Origin: Alteromonas antoniana
GTDB lineage: Bacteria; Pseudomonadota; Gammaproteobacteria; Enterobacterales; Alteromonadaceae
DNA: 64,000 bases
Assembly (NCBI RefSeq): GCF_019249295.1
Contig: NZ_JAESDH010000003.1
Span: 124,001 to 188,000, forward strand
Reading direction: 5' to 3'
A program made the position numbers and the translations under genes. Numbering within the stretch: the stretch's first letter is position 1; each line of letters starts with the position of its first letter. Below are positions 63,552 to 64,000 of the stretch, piece by piece. The notes beneath the pieces were generated by a model. That model was given only the letters and a program-made list of their open reading frames with translations. It did no database searches and was not told the DNA's origin.

Positions 63552-64000
63552 GTGCTTGAGTTAACGCGCAATGTAGACAATCTCTCATGGATTATCGAGC
63601 CGGCAAGGTACACATTTGAAGTATCTGACGCGAAGGCCATGATTGAAGCCAGGATGCGTGACACGCGACAAAATCTTGTGTGTCCAATACTGGACGGCAA
63701 CGAGGTTATCGTTAGCTTATGCAGCATTACGGTTGCAAATGATACGAAGTACTGGGATTTCGCACACCAGTTCAAGCAGAGTCACGGCCCAGCGGACTCT
63801 GTTATTTACATTGAAACCCAAGAATTCCGAGATGGATTTGAATCTCAGGTATTGCTGGTAATCCTTGATAAAGGGCAAATAGTAGCTGACGTACTAAGCA
63901 GCATTGAGGATATCCAGGAAGAGATTCGGTCATTAGTCGAGGATGAAGAGGGAATATTAAGACGGTTTAGCCTTAAGACGACAGGCATTGATGACTCGTT
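63552..64000 (+). CDS. PilO-like protein, 3' end beyond window
   Basis: Open frame from GTG 63552 to the window edge, 149 codons. It starts 4 bases after pilN, the place of pilO in IncI-type pil operons. No obvious membrane segment in the visible part and no clear motif, so the name rests on position alone. Confidence 0.45.
   Translation, partial: MLELTRNVDNLSWIIEPARYTFEVSDAKAMIEARMRDTRQNLVCPILDGNEVIVSLCSITVANDTKYWDFAHQFKQSHGPADSVIYIETQEFRDGFESQVLLVILDKGQIVADVLSSIEDIQEEIRSLVEDEEGILRRFSLKTTGIDDS

Overview
The window looks like part of a large conjugative plasmid (or plasmid-like element) of a marine-type gammaproteobacterium, perhaps Alteromonadales or Vibrionales. That assignment is inference from the moderate A+T content and from the families present; nothing in the sequence fixes the host. 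No rRNA, tRNA, CRISPR array or insertion sequence was recognised. Two genes are cut by the window edges, at 1 and at 64000.

Layout. 1-13.2 kb is an accessory region of short operons on both strands: a DUF7007-like protein, a three-gene cassette with a FimV/LysM-like protein, an Mrr-type nuclease, membrane proteins, a kinase-like protein with a possible papain-like tail, a Vsr/DUF559-like nuclease, a prepilin peptidase and a DNA methyltransferase split over two overlapping genes. 13.5-19.1 kb holds a LysR regulator with an unknown partner, then a plus-strand run ending in a 2Fe-2S ferredoxin and DNA topoisomerase I. 19.1-31.3 kb is the maintenance core. It contains a Rep protein with an array of about 14 iterons of 23 bp, RdgC, a RecD-like helicase, a second (Rep_3) initiator with three tandem 21-bp iterons and DnaA boxes, ParA/ParB and six parS palindromes, followed by a DnaG-like primase.

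32.5-42.8 kb is a type IVB (Dot/Icm, IncI Tra) secretion operon: DotI, DotH, DotG, DotF, DotE, DotP, DotN, an unknown 419-residue protein, a 64-residue protein and the ATPase DotO. 43.0-45.7 kb has small accessory genes and a decayed chimeric duplication. 45.7-56.4 kb is a recombination/antirestriction block: an HU-like protein, a YqaJ-type exonuclease, a divergent acidic-tailed protein, a 1,762-residue Strawberry-notch-type helicase resembling phage P1 DarB, and a tyrosine recombinase. 56.5-64.0 kb returns to transfer: DotD, DotC, DotB, an apparent IcmT-TcpQ fusion, a lytic transglycosylase, two TcpQ/PilL-like proteins, the PilN secretin and the start of a PilO-like gene. The window therefore combines a type IVB mating channel with a thin type IV pilus, and the prepilin peptidase at 10.2 kb could serve that pilus. 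No relaxase or coupling protein lies in the window.

Two regulatory signatures cut across the map. A GATTG-ACG-ACAA palindrome sits inside the 17-bp spacer of three sigma70-type promoters, before the DUF7007 gene, the Vsr-like nuclease and the split methyltransferase. A second motif, TATA-like then (T)TGTGCATAA, recurs near the starts of many operons, including both transfer blocks, and looks like a plasmid-wide operator.
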